Shown here: piece after piece, positions 14,028 through 24,763 of the stretch | Position numbering within the stretch: the stretch's first letter is position 1 | Layout: every line of letters starts with the position of its first letter | Assembly (NCBI GenBank): GCA_021432635.1 | Contig: MU270017.1 | Span: 1,428,566-1,492,565, forward strand | Source: Thozetella sp. PMI_491 | Taxonomy: Eukaryota > Ascomycota > Sordariomycetes > Chaetosphaeriales > Chaetosphaeriaceae | Length of the DNA: 64,000 nucleotides | Reading direction: 5' to 3' | The notes under the pieces: model-generated | Told to the model about the DNA's origin: nothing | Seen by the model: the letters and a program-made list of their open reading frames with translations, nothing else | The model's database searches: none | Translations under genes and position numbers: made by a program

Positions 14028-15356
14028 TTAGTTCCAAACCACATATGGTGTCAAGTTGACTGTAACGTTAAGGATAGTGCACCCCATTGTCTGGTAGATC
14101 TCCCCATAACTCCCATCTAGGATGCTGCTCAGGAATGCAAACGCCCTCGACCTGCCATTGATCAACTCCATGTTATGCCCGCCCAGGTAATTGCGATGGT
14201 ACAAGATGTTCGCGCCGACCTTGCAATACTTTGCCACGAGGTCGTCCGTGTCCTGCACCATGCTCAGCTGATCGAACACGGCCTTGTACACGAAGACAGG
14301 CATTTTGGGTACGCCGTGGTATCCCATATAGCCGTCGGTGTAATAGGCTTCTTTCATGACGTGAACCTGCAGGTCTGCATATCCGCCGATGAAGTAATCG
14401 TAGATGTTCTGCGCTCGGAAGGCTGCTAGTGCTTGCGGTGCGGTGAGGTACTTTGCTGAGAGAAACGTCGATGCGTATTGAGGCTTCAGTCGGCTGAGAA
14501 GCCATTGGTACGCCGCGGGGTGCTGACTTGTGATTCCGATGAGTGCCGAGGGATACAGACCGGCGCAGTCGCCCCCGTTGATGAAGGTCGCGATGTTGGT
14601 GATATTGGGGGTCAGGCCCCCTAGTGCCATACCCGCGATCCGCAGCCTCGGCGCGTACTGCACCGCAAGCTCGGACGCCCACTCACTCGCCAGCGCGCCG
14701 CCGCTGTAGCCCCAGAGCGCAATTTTGGCTACCGGCACCTGCAGGCCAAAGATGCCCGCGACTTTCAGCACTGCACGAACGCCATCGAGCGTGGCGTGGC
14801 CGGCCTGGACACCCGCTCCGTAGCTCGCAAGTGGGCCCTCGTAATCTGGTACGCTCACGAACCATCCCAGGCTTAATGCATCCGATATCTCGCCGTAAGG
14901 TTCCCCTCCTATGAGTGAATAGCTTGGGGATGCGTCTACGTTGCAGCTGTCGTATGGAATCTGGTAGGAAAGGAGTGCGTGCGCGCATAGCACTGTCGTG
15001 GCAGCAGTGCATCGATACTGCCACAGTGGGATGAACAAGGTGGTGACATCCCAAGATGGGTTGTACTCGCTGTCAGTCGACCGGTAAAGGATCTGGTACG
15101 CCGCCAAGGCATTCCCCACGGTGAGGTTGAGCAGTGGCGCCTGCCGTACCTTGAGCACATCGCCTGGGTCTGTCTGCTCCCATCCATACGGAGCACGGTA
15201 CCAGGGGTCTATGCTTGGAGGAATGGCATCCGGGTATGGCCACACGCCTGCGGCGTTGTCTGCCTCTTGGAGTAAAGTCTGGAGTGACTGGAGCGGAGCT
15301 GCTCCTACCGAACAGATCAAGCTCCCCAAGCAGAGGAGTAGCCAGGTGTAAGGCAT
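14028..15356 (-). CDS. Secretory lipase (LIP family)
   Basis: Single exon, 442 residues. A signal peptide (MPYTWLLLCLGSLICSVGAA) precedes a mature enzyme of the fungal secretory-lipase family, alpha/beta hydrolases that include Candida lipase A and the Candida albicans LIP enzymes. The nucleophile elbow is GYSGG (Ser218). A plausible acid is Asp362 (VFDQL), and the His is 394 (YLGGHNME). Family landmarks are DPWYRAP near the start, the QILYRS strand and the DYEGP segment. It would hydrolyse triglycerides or other esters outside the cell. Several N-x-T sites suit glycosylation. A TATA-like box lies about 190 bp upstream. The exact substrate cannot be told from sequence. Confidence 0.9.
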   Translation of the reverse strand: MPYTWLLLCLGSLICSVGAAPLQSLQTLLQEADNAAGVWPYPDAIPPSIDPWYRAPYGWEQTDPGDVLKVRQAPLLNLTVGNALAAYQILYRSTDSEYNPSWDVTTLFIPLWQYRCTAATTVLCAHALLSYQIPYDSCNVDASPSYSLIGGEPYGEISDALSLGWFVSVPDYEGPLASYGAGVQAGHATLDGVRAVLKVAGIFGLQVPVAKIALWGYSGGALASEWASELAVQYAPRLRIAGMALGGLTPNITNIATFINGGDCAGLYPSALIGITSQHPAAYQWLLSRLKPQYASTFLSAKYLTAPQALAAFRAQNIYDYFIGGYADLQVHVMKEAYYTDGYMGYHGVPKMPVFVYKAVFDQLSMVQDTDDLVAKYCKVGANILYHRNYLGGHNMELINGRSRAFAFLSSILDGSYGEIYQTMGCTILNVTVNLTPYVVWN

Positions 15357-15541
15357 TTTTTGCCTCGAACTGCAGCCTACCCCAAAGGAGCAGGACGAAA
15401 CTTTCGAGGCTCGACTAAGGCGTTGGTCGAGCTGCTAGGAAGAGCTGCCTCTTCCATATCCGGAACACCCTGACAAGTGGTCGAGCACGACGCTCTTCTT
15501 GGTTTTTGAACTCCGCTGCCCACGCATGCCTATATTGCCTT

Positions 15542-15549
15542 CTTTATAA
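15542..15549 (-). promoter_or_regulatory. TATA-like box of the secretory lipase gene
   Basis: The minus strand reads TTATAAAG, about 186 bp upstream of the lipase ATG and within a stretch free of open frames. A TATA element is in keeping with an inducible secreted enzyme. The assignment is by position and sequence only. Confidence 0.4.
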
Positions 15550-16648
15550 CAAGCGCGGTGCTAATTCTGTCACCCCAGAAAATTATTCTCCGCGAGTGGT
15601 CATTGCAATTCTGGGGTGCGGCGCAACGCTGGTTTAGCCGGACTATGCAATGCGGATCGGCTCACTACCAGCCACGTCCTGATTTGGCATAGAAGAGGAT
15701 CTCTGGGGTCAGATAGAGGCGGGCGCACAAATGCCGTCCTTGACTTAATTTCAATCTTAGGGCCGCTCTTATGAGTGGTAGGGCGCCGGAGGATCCTCGC
15801 TCACATGAGCATTCAGCCAGTCACATCCACTTGGTAATGAACCATAGCAACAGAGCTCGGCACTATGGAGCCGTTTCAGCTTTCTTCTTATAGTATGGAC
15901 CATCGCCCATAAGCTATTGGTAACCATCACGGGATATCACAAGGGTCTTGCCTGGTGGTCATCGCCGGGAATTCCCTGTCGGGTTCGAGTATACTCGTGA
16001 TGTGACGACTTTCAGTGGTCCAAAGTCACTGCGTCGGATCGACACCGCACTCGATCCCGTTCTTTCCCCCGACCTTGATCCTCGAAATTTAGCCTGAGCT
16101 TATGTCGGGGCAGCCTGTGCTGACCTATTACTTGACTGACGACGGAGACAGTCCATCTGTGACAATTCGGGTATAAGAACCTGGCGCTTGGCCAGGAACA
16201 GACGCTCGCTCAATCGCGACAGAACTTCGTCAAGGATTCTCGTCACTCTGTACGGTCCTGAATCACTTTGGACAAAGGGCGGTGATGAGAGGTGTGGTAG
16301 TGTATAGATGGGGTTGGTGCGAGGATCATCATGTAAGTGGATAGTTAGACTGTCGAGCATGTAACGTTGACGCCCAAGGGCATGGAAGCTTGGCGGTCCA
16401 CCACCCTTCACTACCCCTGCTACCGGAGCCTAGCTTGATCCGCTGCAATTGTGTGCAGGGGCACTGCAGTCCAATCTCCTTCCCTCTGCTTTGTGGTGCG
16501 TTGTGCGCTATCACCCCGCGACGTTGGGCCGCTAATCTGTGCCTTCTACCATTGCCTGGTCGGTCGAGCCACCTCTATTCTATGTGCTACCTTACGCGCG
16601 GCCCCGTCACCACCTCACGTCTTTGACTATTTACTACTCTGAGGGAGC
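15550..16648. other. Intergenic: divergent region between lipase and HET genes
   Basis: About 1.1 kb upstream of both the leftward lipase and the rightward HET gene. No supported coding sequence, repeat or RNA gene. Short open frames on both strands lack recognisable features. Confidence 0.45.
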
Positions 16649-18841
16649 ATGGAATCTCCACAGGATGCATCCCAACACACGATATCAACTGTTTCGGGGC
16701 ACCGCCAGGACCCGCTCGATTGCTACATCTCTCTACCGCTGACTTCCAGGCACGAGATTCGCGTACTCGATATAGGTCAAAGCTCTGACGGCGCCGGGGG
16801 CCATATTATCGCCGGGACACTTCGCGTTATAGACCTGGACCAAAATCCCGCGTTCACAGCTCTTTCCTATGTCTGGGGCAAATATTCGGCCCCAAGAGAT
16901 GTTCTGCACTGCAATGGGTACCAGATCGATGTCACCAGGAACTGCTGGTCTGCTATGTACCACCTCACCAAGTCGGGCCCGCTTACTATCTGGATCGATG
17001 CTATCTGCATCAACCAGGCAGACGACGACGAGAAGAGCCGCCAGATACCTCTCATGTCCAAAATCTACTCGTCCGCGCAGGCAACGTATACCTGGCTGCG
17101 CAAAGGCAATGCGAAAACAGACGTGGCCATGGCCTTTCTCGCCCAGGGTGCCCTCCCTTTTCACAGCCTCGCGTCCGCCCGGCTAAGAAGTAGTCCGGAG
17201 ATCCCGACAGGCGATGCCATGGCGTTTCGGCTTGCATTGCATCTCTACGGGCGGCTCGTTATTGGCCGGGTACGGCTTCATTACGATGGCCTCGAGGCAA
17301 TCTGTGCGGCAGCGTGGATCGAGCGCCTCTGGACCTTGCAGGAAGCCGTGCTCTCCAACAACATGCTCATTGTCTGCGGCGACAGATCGGTCTCGTGGAA
17401 CGCCGTGGTCCACAGCCTAGAGTGCATGATGTTCCTTGACCAGAAGTTCCTCGGCTTGGCCTTTCCCTTGGCCGTCGGACAGTGGCGGCTGTTGTCAACA
17501 CTCTGGCGTGAGCATCGCGGTCAACGCGGCCAGGCTCTGGAGTTAGAAATTTCGGAGCAGAGAAGATACTACGAGAGAGGCTATCGGGGGTTCCTGGGTC
17601 TTATTGTCCTCAATATTGCCCTGCCTCTTCCCTTGATCATCGCGGGAATAGCCAGGAGCTCCCACACGGAGCAAGCAGCGCCACTGGTGGTGATTGGACT
17701 TATGATCGCCGCCCCTATCGTGGGGCTCTGCATTTCGGTCTTTATACGGAACCTCTACACCCGCATCTTTCCCTTCTCATCTAAGGAGGCTTTCTTGATG
17801 GAGGTATGGCGGCGGCAGGCAACAAACGCAGAAGACAGGTACTTTGGAGTGCTCTGCTTCCAGGGCAACGACCAAACCGCAGCCGGGCCTGTACCCATCG
17901 GTGCATCAATCGAGGTCCTCTACACGCTTCTCTTCAGGCACGTCCTTGTATGCACACAGTCTCTCGATGTACTACTCTTCGCAGGCCACGGCATACGCAT
18001 GGCATCCGCACCGTCGTGGGTCGTCGACTGGCGCTCGTGCCGCAACGTGTGGCTTGCAGCATTATTTAATGATGGCAGCAGTGCTCTGAGCTTGTCTTGG
18101 AGGAGGTATTTCCCTTCTTCGATACTAATGGGGAAGTACCCAGGTGCAACACCCGAGTCGATTGCACACTGGGATATTGATACAGACAGCACTGGACTCT
18201 ACACAGGACTCGGCACTGGAGCAAGTGCCAGCAAGGCAGTGCTTAGCGTCCGCGGATATATTGTCAGCCGTATCGAATTCTCGTCAGGACAGCTCGAAGA
18301 ATTGGATCCAGCCTCTGTCACCAAAACCCAGCTTCTTAGAATTGTAGAATGCTATCTCAAGACAATGCATGGCCTGGAACGCCCCGAACTCGAGTACACG
18401 ATGACGCGGCTTTGGCATCTTAGCTCTGGCGATATCGAGTTCAATAGTATGACTAGCCATCGGTGGCTCACGTTGATGGAAAGAGGTATGACGGAAGGTC
18501 CTGAATGGACTCTACAGCAGTTACAGAAAACGGCGATGCCTAAATATGAGGTGGAATGGAGGCTGCACATGTCGTTGGCAAGCTATCTCACGCAGCAAGG
18601 TATGGCACTGGTGCGGTGCGAAGGCCTAAACCTCAAGGCTATAGGCTTTACTCCTTACGATGCATCAGCGGGAGACACCGTTGCACTTTTGTCAGGAGTG
18701 TCACTTCCGATGGTTCTAAGGCAGGTGCAAGGACAAGTGCAGTATGAAGTTGTTGGGCCGGCTTTCCTCCCCGCCATGCTAGAAGGGCAAGTTTGGAGGG
18801 ACCTAGACCCTAATGGTCTTGAAGTCATAGAATTAGTATAA
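16649..18841 (+). CDS. HET-domain protein with internal membrane-spanning pair
   Basis: Single exon, 730 residues. The heterokaryon-incompatibility domain starts at about 69 with FTALSYVWG. It continues with LTIWIDAICINQADDDEKSR (112-131), MSKIYSSAQATYTWL, and the third block WIERLWTLQEAVL (223-235). Two hydrophobic helices follow at about 315-334 and 345-365, lying before the ATNAEDRYFGVL block (391-402) that usually closes this region. HET proteins mediate programmed cell death on fusion of unlike hyphae, or act in general immune-like signalling; the HET domain is TIR-related. The predicted membrane pair suggests tethering to a membrane. The C-terminal half has no domain I can name. It is convergent with the WSC-like gene, 128 bp between stops. 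Confidence 0.85.
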   Translation: MESPQDASQHTISTVSGHRQDPLDCYISLPLTSRHEIRVLDIGQSSDGAGGHIIAGTLRVIDLDQNPAFTALSYVWGKYSAPRDVLHCNGYQIDVTRNCWSAMYHLTKSGPLTIWIDAICINQADDDEKSRQIPLMSKIYSSAQATYTWLRKGNAKTDVAMAFLAQGALPFHSLASARLRSSPEIPTGDAMAFRLALHLYGRLVIGRVRLHYDGLEAICAAAWIERLWTLQEAVLSNNMLIVCGDRSVSWNAVVHSLECMMFLDQKFLGLAFPLAVGQWRLLSTLWREHRGQRGQALELEISEQRRYYERGYRGFLGLIVLNIALPLPLIIAGIARSSHTEQAAPLVVIGLMIAAPIVGLCISVFIRNLYTRIFPFSSKEAFLMEVWRRQATNAEDRYFGVLCFQGNDQTAAGPVPIGASIEVLYTLLFRHVLVCTQSLDVLLFAGHGIRMASAPSWVVDWRSCRNVWLAALFNDGSSALSLSWRRYFPSSILMGKYPGATPESIAHWDIDTDSTGLYTGLGTGASASKAVLSVRGYIVSRIEFSSGQLEELDPASVTKTQLLRIVECYLKTMHGLERPELEYTMTRLWHLSSGDIEFNSMTSHRWLTLMERGMTEGPEWTLQQLQKTAMPKYEVEWRLHMSLASYLTQQGMALVRCEGLNLKAIGFTPYDASAGDTVALLSGVSLPMVLRQVQGQVQYEVVGPAFLPAMLEGQVWRDLDPNGLEVIELV

Positions 18842-18969
18842 CAGGTAGTAGAAGTCTGCTCAACACGTAACTAGACGCCGTATATAACCTCCAGCCGTTT
18901 CTTAATCGCCATTGTTCTCCTGGACTTCTAGAACAAGAGTACAAGAAAGGATCTCATTATAGAAGGGTA

Positions 18970-21197
18970 TTAAGCGATGGAAAAATCGTCCAAGTACATG
19001 GTGCCCAAGACGCCTAGAAGGGCGCAACTGGAAGAGATCTGTAGCTGGTAGGGCCCGCCTGCTGCTGTACCGGTGAGAGTGGTATGCATTTGCGTCCAGA
19101 CATTCTGCGGCATGGAAGCGCTGAACAGAGTAGAGCAGCTAGACGCGTTAAAAAAGGGGCCGGGGCTATTGCAGGCAGACAAGGTGCACGCGTTCCCGAG
19201 GAAAAGAACCCCGTTGATCCAGCCGGTGAGGACATAATCGGTTGCTTTCGGAGCAAGAGTAACATACTGGACTAAGGTGTCCGTGATGAGGGGCGACAGG
19301 CCTACGGTGAAGAAGTATTTGCCTGAATGAGGCGTTATGCCGCTTAGACTTGTACTGAGACTGCCCAGAGCTCCTCCTAGGTTGTTCTCTTGCCAAGGCC
19401 CGAGCTTACCCAGCTCGAAACCGCCGTTCAAGAGGCCTGGAGCCAGGGTGGTGGTAGCTATGGCGCTTATGGAAGTGGTGGTAGAAAAGGCAGTTGTAAT
19501 CGATGTAGTCGTCGCTGTGGTGATCGCCGTCGTTGTGGCCGTGATCGTGCTTGTCGCGGTCACCGTTGATGTTTGCACGACAGTTGCAGTCGCAGTATTC
19601 GTCACTGTGCCCGTCAAGGTTTGTAAAATAGTGGTCAAGACCGAGTTTATACTAGTAGTTGTTGTCGCTGACGTAGTCGTGATGGTCAGTAGATTGATAG
19701 AGATAGCCGTTGACGTGACGGTAGCTGTGACAGTCGCGATAGAAGTGACAGCTGTAGTGACAGTAGAAAATACGGTTAAGGTAGTGCTATTGATGACCGT
19801 CACTGGATAAGAAAATGAAGCTGTCTTGGTGGCTGTATTGCTGATAGTGGAAGTGGCCGTAACTGTAATGCTATTGACAACCGTCACGGGGTATGAGGAA
19901 GAGGTGGTTACTGTCGAGGTCACGGTTGTTGGTTGTATTAAGGTAGTGGAAATATAGGACGTTGTGCTCTGCACATCTGTAGTGGTCTGGAGGTTTGTAA
20001 TCGTGATGCTGCGGGTAGCCGTTACGGTCACTGTTGCGATGTTGGTAATCGTGATTGGGAGGGGTATCAAAGTCGAGATTAGAGTCGTAGGCTGGAGAAG
20101 AGTACTCAATATATAGCTTGTCGTGCTCTGCAAGGCGGTGGTGAGTTGGAGGCTTGTGACGGTAGATGTGAAATTTTGTCTGGTGGTCACAGTCACAGGA
20201 TATGACAGCGAAGATATTACAGTCGAGATGATAGTCGTGGGTTGGATTGCGGTCGTCAAGACGTAGCTTGTGGTGGATTGTAGGTTCGTTATCGTGGAAA
20301 TATCTGTGATATTACGTATGGCAGTTACTGTCACTGTAGCGCTACTTACGACTGTTACGGGGTATGAAAACGAAGTCGTTACCGTCAGGACTGTGGGTTG
20401 GAACACAGTCGTGGAAACATAGCGTGTGGTAGGGCCAGCGCCTGAAGAGACCTGCACACTTGTGACAGTGGCTATGGCGCTGCTTATGGACACTTCTGTG
20501 ACGGTAGTCGTCGTGCTCTGGGTTGAAATGACGATGCCTGAGACGGTCACAGTAACGGGGCGTATGATAGTCCCTGCATTCGGGACTGTTGAGCTCGCTA
20601 GCGATTAGGTCTTGGCATTGGATAAGCGAGGAATGAAACAGTACCTGATGGGAGACCTGGGACTATGCCGTTGACCGCCGCAATCCAATTGTTCAACACG
20701 GTGAGGATGTAGAGGCTGTAGTAAAAATCAGGCGGCGTCAGAGCTCGAGCTCCAAGCATGGCACCGGTACCGCCGCACGCTTGTGTCTGGTCGCCGGGAC
20801 ACGGAATGCTGCGGACCTGTTTTGATACCAGGGGTGGAGGAGGAGCTGATGCACCGCCGCAGTAGCAAAATCTCCAACCCGCGTGTTAACCGAAGGTATA
20901 GAGAGCGACCAACATGGAACCTTACGTGTTGAGCATCGCAGCAAAGCTCTTTCCCTCGCATAAGCTGGTACAGCGTCTCAGCGTCATGGAGCCATCGTTG
21001 GCCGTAAGATTAAATCCTTGAAGAGACTGTGTTCCATCGGAGTAACCAAGAAGCTCGAAACCACCAACGGTTTTGGTCAGATCGACCTGGGCCGGTGCCC
21101 GTGATCCTGCCGAGAGACCCGCCACGTTGGGTGTCTGTAGCAGAGCTTCGACGGCGGCTGCCACGAGAACCAAGTAGAGCCAGGAGAAATGCATCAT
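18970..21197 (-). CDS. Cell-surface protein: WSC-like domain, Thr/Ser repeats, lectin-like C-terminus
   Basis: Three exons (21197-20926, 20871-20645, 20585-18970) give 704 residues; introns are 54 and 59 bp. A signal peptide (MMHFSWLYLVLVAAAVEA) precedes a Cys-bearing WSC-like module: FELLGYSDGTQSL, then RRCTSLCEGKSFAAML, then FCYCGG across the first intron and CPGDQTQACGG. About 350 Thr/Ser/Val-rich residues follow. These contain recurring units of the form STTSYxxTTxxQPTTxxST...SYPVTV, at least three clear copies. The last 160 residues begin NGGFELGKLGPWQ and end MYLDDFSIA, the pattern of a jelly-roll carbohydrate-binding (CBM4/9-like) domain. There is no C-terminal GPI signal or membrane helix. 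The protein is probably secreted and wall-associated, binding glycans at both ends. The first acceptor (TGGAG) is atypical. ATG choice between 21197 and 21227 is by signal-peptide fit. Confidence 0.75.
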
Positions 21198-22240
21198 GTC
21201 GCTTATTCTACCGCCACTGGTAGACATGCAGCGACCCCTGCAGCTAAATTCCGGTGCCTCACAGGACTTTTAAACGGCTGGTCTTGGCGCCACGACGGCT
21301 TCCCGCTCTCCCGCATTCCTCGTCGCATTCGGACGTGGGGAGCTGGGAACACCCTGTGCATTCCGCGCACCACGCAGAGTCTAAATTAGTTTCAGATCCA
21401 AACACGAAAACATCCATATCATGCTACGATCCCTTAGCCTCTTGCCTGCTTCGGAGGATCTTGGCTCTTCTCCCAGCGCAGCCGGCCAGCGCTGCCTTAC
21501 AGTGTTGCTCTTATGAGCCTGATCGGATGCACCATGAGGCACTTTATCAGGAACCTCATGTCTCCAAGCATTGATTTCAATATTAAACAAAGGAAACATC
21601 TAGACCATAGTCACAGAGCTGTGCGAAGCTCCATATTCAAATAGACGGGCCGTAAGCGGTCGTTAGCATGATTGGGACCAACAACGACATGATGCAGGAA
21701 TCATGTCAAGCAGGCTTATGGTACAGTTATCATGCGATATGAGTGTTTTAAGGACTACCAGTACGTGGCGTAGGCCGTATTTAAGAGCATTGCGGCTTGT
21801 TTCTAACAGATACAACGACAGCCTCTGAGAATAGAGAGTATCTGCGAACATCGACTTTACCGATGCAAGTAAGTTCGTCGTCATATCCGTGAGCGTCAAA
21901 TTACTGATGAGACTCCAGAATTATTGAGGCCATTGATACAGGAGATGCTTGTTCATGTTAGTTGGTTTATCATCGAGGACGTAGAAGCAACCCTTAACTT
22001 GAACCTGGTCTCTTTGTCCCGGTGTACCTAGAGATCCAAGCAGCATCATAGTTCAGTTGGTTGTCCAGAATGAATCCCATTCACCTCTAAACAGTCGCTT
22101 TGTCTATAGCCAGCTTGCGACCTAATATTCAACATAGCATACCTATTCACTAAGCTCCTTTTGCATTCTTATATCAATCCCATGTGTACAAAGCATGTTA
22201 GCGATCCGCAGGCTTGCCGTTACGGACGCCTGAATCACAA
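21198..22240. other. Intergenic: divergent region, AT-richer
   Basis: Upstream of both the WSC-like gene and the RING gene. The centre (about 21560-22200) is AT-richer than the surrounding genes. No supported ORF, repeat or RNA gene. Confidence 0.45.
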
Positions 22241-23308
22241 ATGTCGTTTCGGCTTGGTGTGGTTCCTTCCTGGAACGATGCGTGGTTTCCAGACACGCCA
22301 GGAACAGATGAAAACCTCTTGCTGCGAGAAACATACGCGCGAGCCGCCCAACATCTACCCCCTCTGTCTCGTATTAACCCTGCAGCCACGCCAAACCCGG
22401 AAAATTTGTTCTCGTACCCCATCGGCGCGACCTTTCCTATTACCTTCTCGCCAGACATCACCGAGACCTTTCTTGTGCAGACAAATGCTGCAAACCCCAG
22501 GCTTCGCCGCGCTGTCCTTGTGGACTCTCTTCCCTCCGACGTACCGCTGACCCTTCAGCAAAGATCTGATTACTACCAAGACTTCGCCTTGCAACCAGCT
22601 ATGGTTGGGCCGATCCCTGACGCCCCAACACTGACCTTAGAGCAGAACTTGGAGCGGGCCTCGGATCTATACCAAAAATTCCTTTCCGATGTGGCCGAGA
22701 TGAGGCAGGGTCATGAAGTTCCACCCGTGGAGCCCGAGAATATCTCGTTTTGGCGAGAAGCAAGAGACTGGATTGCATCCCATGGAACCCCTCAGGAGAA
22801 GCGTTACAAGGCGGTATGTTCTATCTGCCTCACCGACAAACTGATCCTAAAAAATGTGCAGCCTCACTACCATCTCACCGATCAAGAGCAGACAATTGTT
22901 CTGCCTTGCGGCCATATGTTTGGCTCCAGGTGCTTTCAATCGATTCTTGACTCCTCCCGGAATCACATCTCGGAAGAAGACAAGCCCCGAGCCACTTGCC
23001 CGCTCTGCCGGACAAGCCTCTACTACAGTGAGTGCGGGCATGTCATCCTCGGTTTGCTTGCGCCGGCCTTGGACAACCACTCGCTGGGAATTATCCCTCC
23101 CTCGGTAGCCGACGTAGGTCCATCTGCATTCCCTAGAGCCTGCCGCGAGTGCGCGCTGGCAACCAACGCTGCGCTGAATCTGCAGTTGTTGAGCGCAGGA
23201 ACGGATGCCTTAGATGCGGGACCAGTCATATGGGCCAATATCAGGGAGCGGTACCACAAAGATCTTGAGGGACCGAACTGGGCCAACCCACCTGATTTCT
23301 CCTTCTGA
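22241..23308 (+). CDS. RING-finger protein
   Basis: Single exon, 355 residues counted from the ATG at 22241 (MSFRLGVV). The open frame runs nine codons further upstream, but no ATG lies there. The N-terminal 185 residues have no domain I recognise. A zinc-binding block follows: Cys193 and Cys196 (CSIC), CGH at 223-225, Cys231 and CPLC at 253-256. This is the RING pattern with the long loop and the CGHxFGxxCF variant often seen in fungal RING proteins, suggesting ubiquitin-ligase activity. Further Cys pairs near the C-terminus (ECGH, ACREC) may extend the metal-binding unit. The substrate is unknown. The gene is convergent with the Old Yellow Enzyme gene. Confidence 0.75.
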   Translation: MSFRLGVVPSWNDAWFPDTPGTDENLLLRETYARAAQHLPPLSRINPAATPNPENLFSYPIGATFPITFSPDITETFLVQTNAANPRLRRAVLVDSLPSDVPLTLQQRSDYYQDFALQPAMVGPIPDAPTLTLEQNLERASDLYQKFLSDVAEMRQGHEVPPVEPENISFWREARDWIASHGTPQEKRYKAVCSICLTDKLILKNVQPHYHLTDQEQTIVLPCGHMFGSRCFQSILDSSRNHISEEDKPRATCPLCRTSLYYSECGHVILGLLAPALDNHSLGIIPPSVADVGPSAFPRACRECALATNAALNLQLLSAGTDALDAGPVIWANIRERYHKDLEGPNWANPPDFSF

Positions 23309-23653
23309 CTCCATCCCGTAATCGGGTGGCTCTCCGAGTGTGCGGCCCGTTATGAGAGGCCGTCTCCGCAAACAGCACGGGACGATGGACCAGAGTATAT
23401 GGCAACGGAAGTGAACGCATTCCAGCGCAGATATCCAAGAACATAAGTAAAACTTAGTAGTATCCACACATAATGCGAGCGAAAGCATCATACTCTGAAT
23501 GGAACATTTCTAGTAATTCCGAGAAGACATGATAGTGATCTATACACACGAGCATTGCGCCTTCGATTTTTCTAACTTCAGTAGCGTCCGGCGTAGTAGC
23601 CGCTAAATTCTCTATGCTTCTTTGCTTACCCATTTCAATACGCTCCCTAATGT
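23309..23653. other. Intergenic: convergent 3' flanks
   Basis: 345 bp between two convergent stop codons; expected to hold both 3' UTRs. Nothing else is visible. Confidence 0.5.
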
Positions 23654-24763
23654 TTAACTGCGGAGGCCTAGCAGCACCTCAAACTCTTCACTGAAGGGCT
23701 TGTCAATGTATCCGACAGGGCTCTTTGGGATATAGAATGTTGCGCGATCATACGGTTCAAAGGCGAGACCTTGCTTCAACCGGAACGGCAGATCGGGCGT
23801 CGAGGTGAAGTGCCTCCCAAAGATGACAACAATCTTCTTGTCAGGCCACTCCTTGTCCACAAACTCCTGCGCATGCTTGCCCGTGAAGCCCCCCGCGGCT
23901 AGATAAGGGCCGTCCCAAAGGTCAATGGCGAAGGCGTTTGACTCGTGCTTCCCCACCATCGTATCCTCCGTGCCCGAAATCCTTGGTTCCACAAGATGGA
24001 GGTATGCCAGGCCCTTGGGGAGCTTTCGAATCACATCCGAAAACTGCGCGACCGGGTCGGCCATCTTCATGCCTTGGAAGGTGCCCCACGGGCTGAAGCG
24101 GACGGCCGTCCGCTCAGCCCCGACAGCAGCCACGACGGCTTCGACTGCCTCAATGACAAAGCGCGATCGGTTTTCAATACTTCCGCCATACGCATCCGTC
24201 CGCTGGTTCACCGTATCCTGGGTGAACTGATCGATCAGGTAACCATTGGCGCCGTGTAGCTCGACAGCGTCGAAGCCGGCTCGAATGGCGTTCCTGGCCG
24301 CCGAGGCATATGCCTGGATGGAGTCCTTGATATCTTGGACTGTCATTTCGAGCGGCATAGTCCGGTCATCGAGCCGTAGCGCGCTGGAGCTCTTCACGAT
24401 GATGCCCTCGCGTTCGGCCATGTCGGTGTCTGCGGCCCGGCCGAGTGCCCACAGTTGCATCACGATGTAGCTCCCCTTTGCGTGCACAGCGTCAGTCACC
24501 TGCTTCCAGGCCTCGACCTGGGCCTCGTTGTAGATTCCAGGTACGTTGTGGTGTCCGCCATGCTGAGGCGAGATGAAGGTTCCTTCCGTAATGATCAAAC
24601 TGCCAGGCATGGAAGAGCGTTGGCTGTAGTACTTGACCATCATATCAGTGGGAACATGATCGTCTGAGGCTCTAGAGCGGGTCATTGGAGCCATGCCGAT
24701 CCTATGCTTGAGTTCCATCTTTCCGACCTTGATCGGCTGGAACAGGCGTGAATTGGTCGACAT
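23654..24763 (-). CDS. Old Yellow Enzyme family NADH:flavin oxidoreductase
   Basis: Single exon, 369 residues, ATG at 24763. The FMN-dependent TIM barrel begins LFQPIKVGKMELKHRIGMAPMTRSRA. It then shows ITEGTFISPQHGGH, MQLWALGRAA, the substrate-binding pair in HGANGYLIDQF, DAYGGSIENRSRF, and a late IFGRHFTSTPDLPFRL block that holds the FMN phosphate. The standard His/Asn pair of the active site appears as H-x-x-N in HGAN. Such cytosolic enzymes reduce activated C=C bonds; some relatives work in ergot or other secondary metabolism, others in detoxification. No biosynthetic core enzyme is next to it, so detoxification or general metabolism is at least as likely. Confidence 0.92.
   Translation of the reverse strand: MSTNSRLFQPIKVGKMELKHRIGMAPMTRSRASDDHVPTDMMVKYYSQRSSMPGSLIITEGTFISPQHGGHHNVPGIYNEAQVEAWKQVTDAVHAKGSYIVMQLWALGRAADTDMAEREGIIVKSSSALRLDDRTMPLEMTVQDIKDSIQAYASAARNAIRAGFDAVELHGANGYLIDQFTQDTVNQRTDAYGGSIENRSRFVIEAVEAVVAAVGAERTAVRFSPWGTFQGMKMADPVAQFSDVIRKLPKGLAYLHLVEPRISGTEDTMVGKHESNAFAIDLWDGPYLAAGGFTGKHAQEFVDKEWPDKKIVVIFGRHFTSTPDLPFRLKQGLAFEPYDRATFYIPKSPVGYIDKPFSEEFEVLLGLRS

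Noticed and set aside
15960-16000. GGTTCGAG sequence resembling a tRNA B box
   Set aside because: It lacks the closing CC and any cloverleaf stems.
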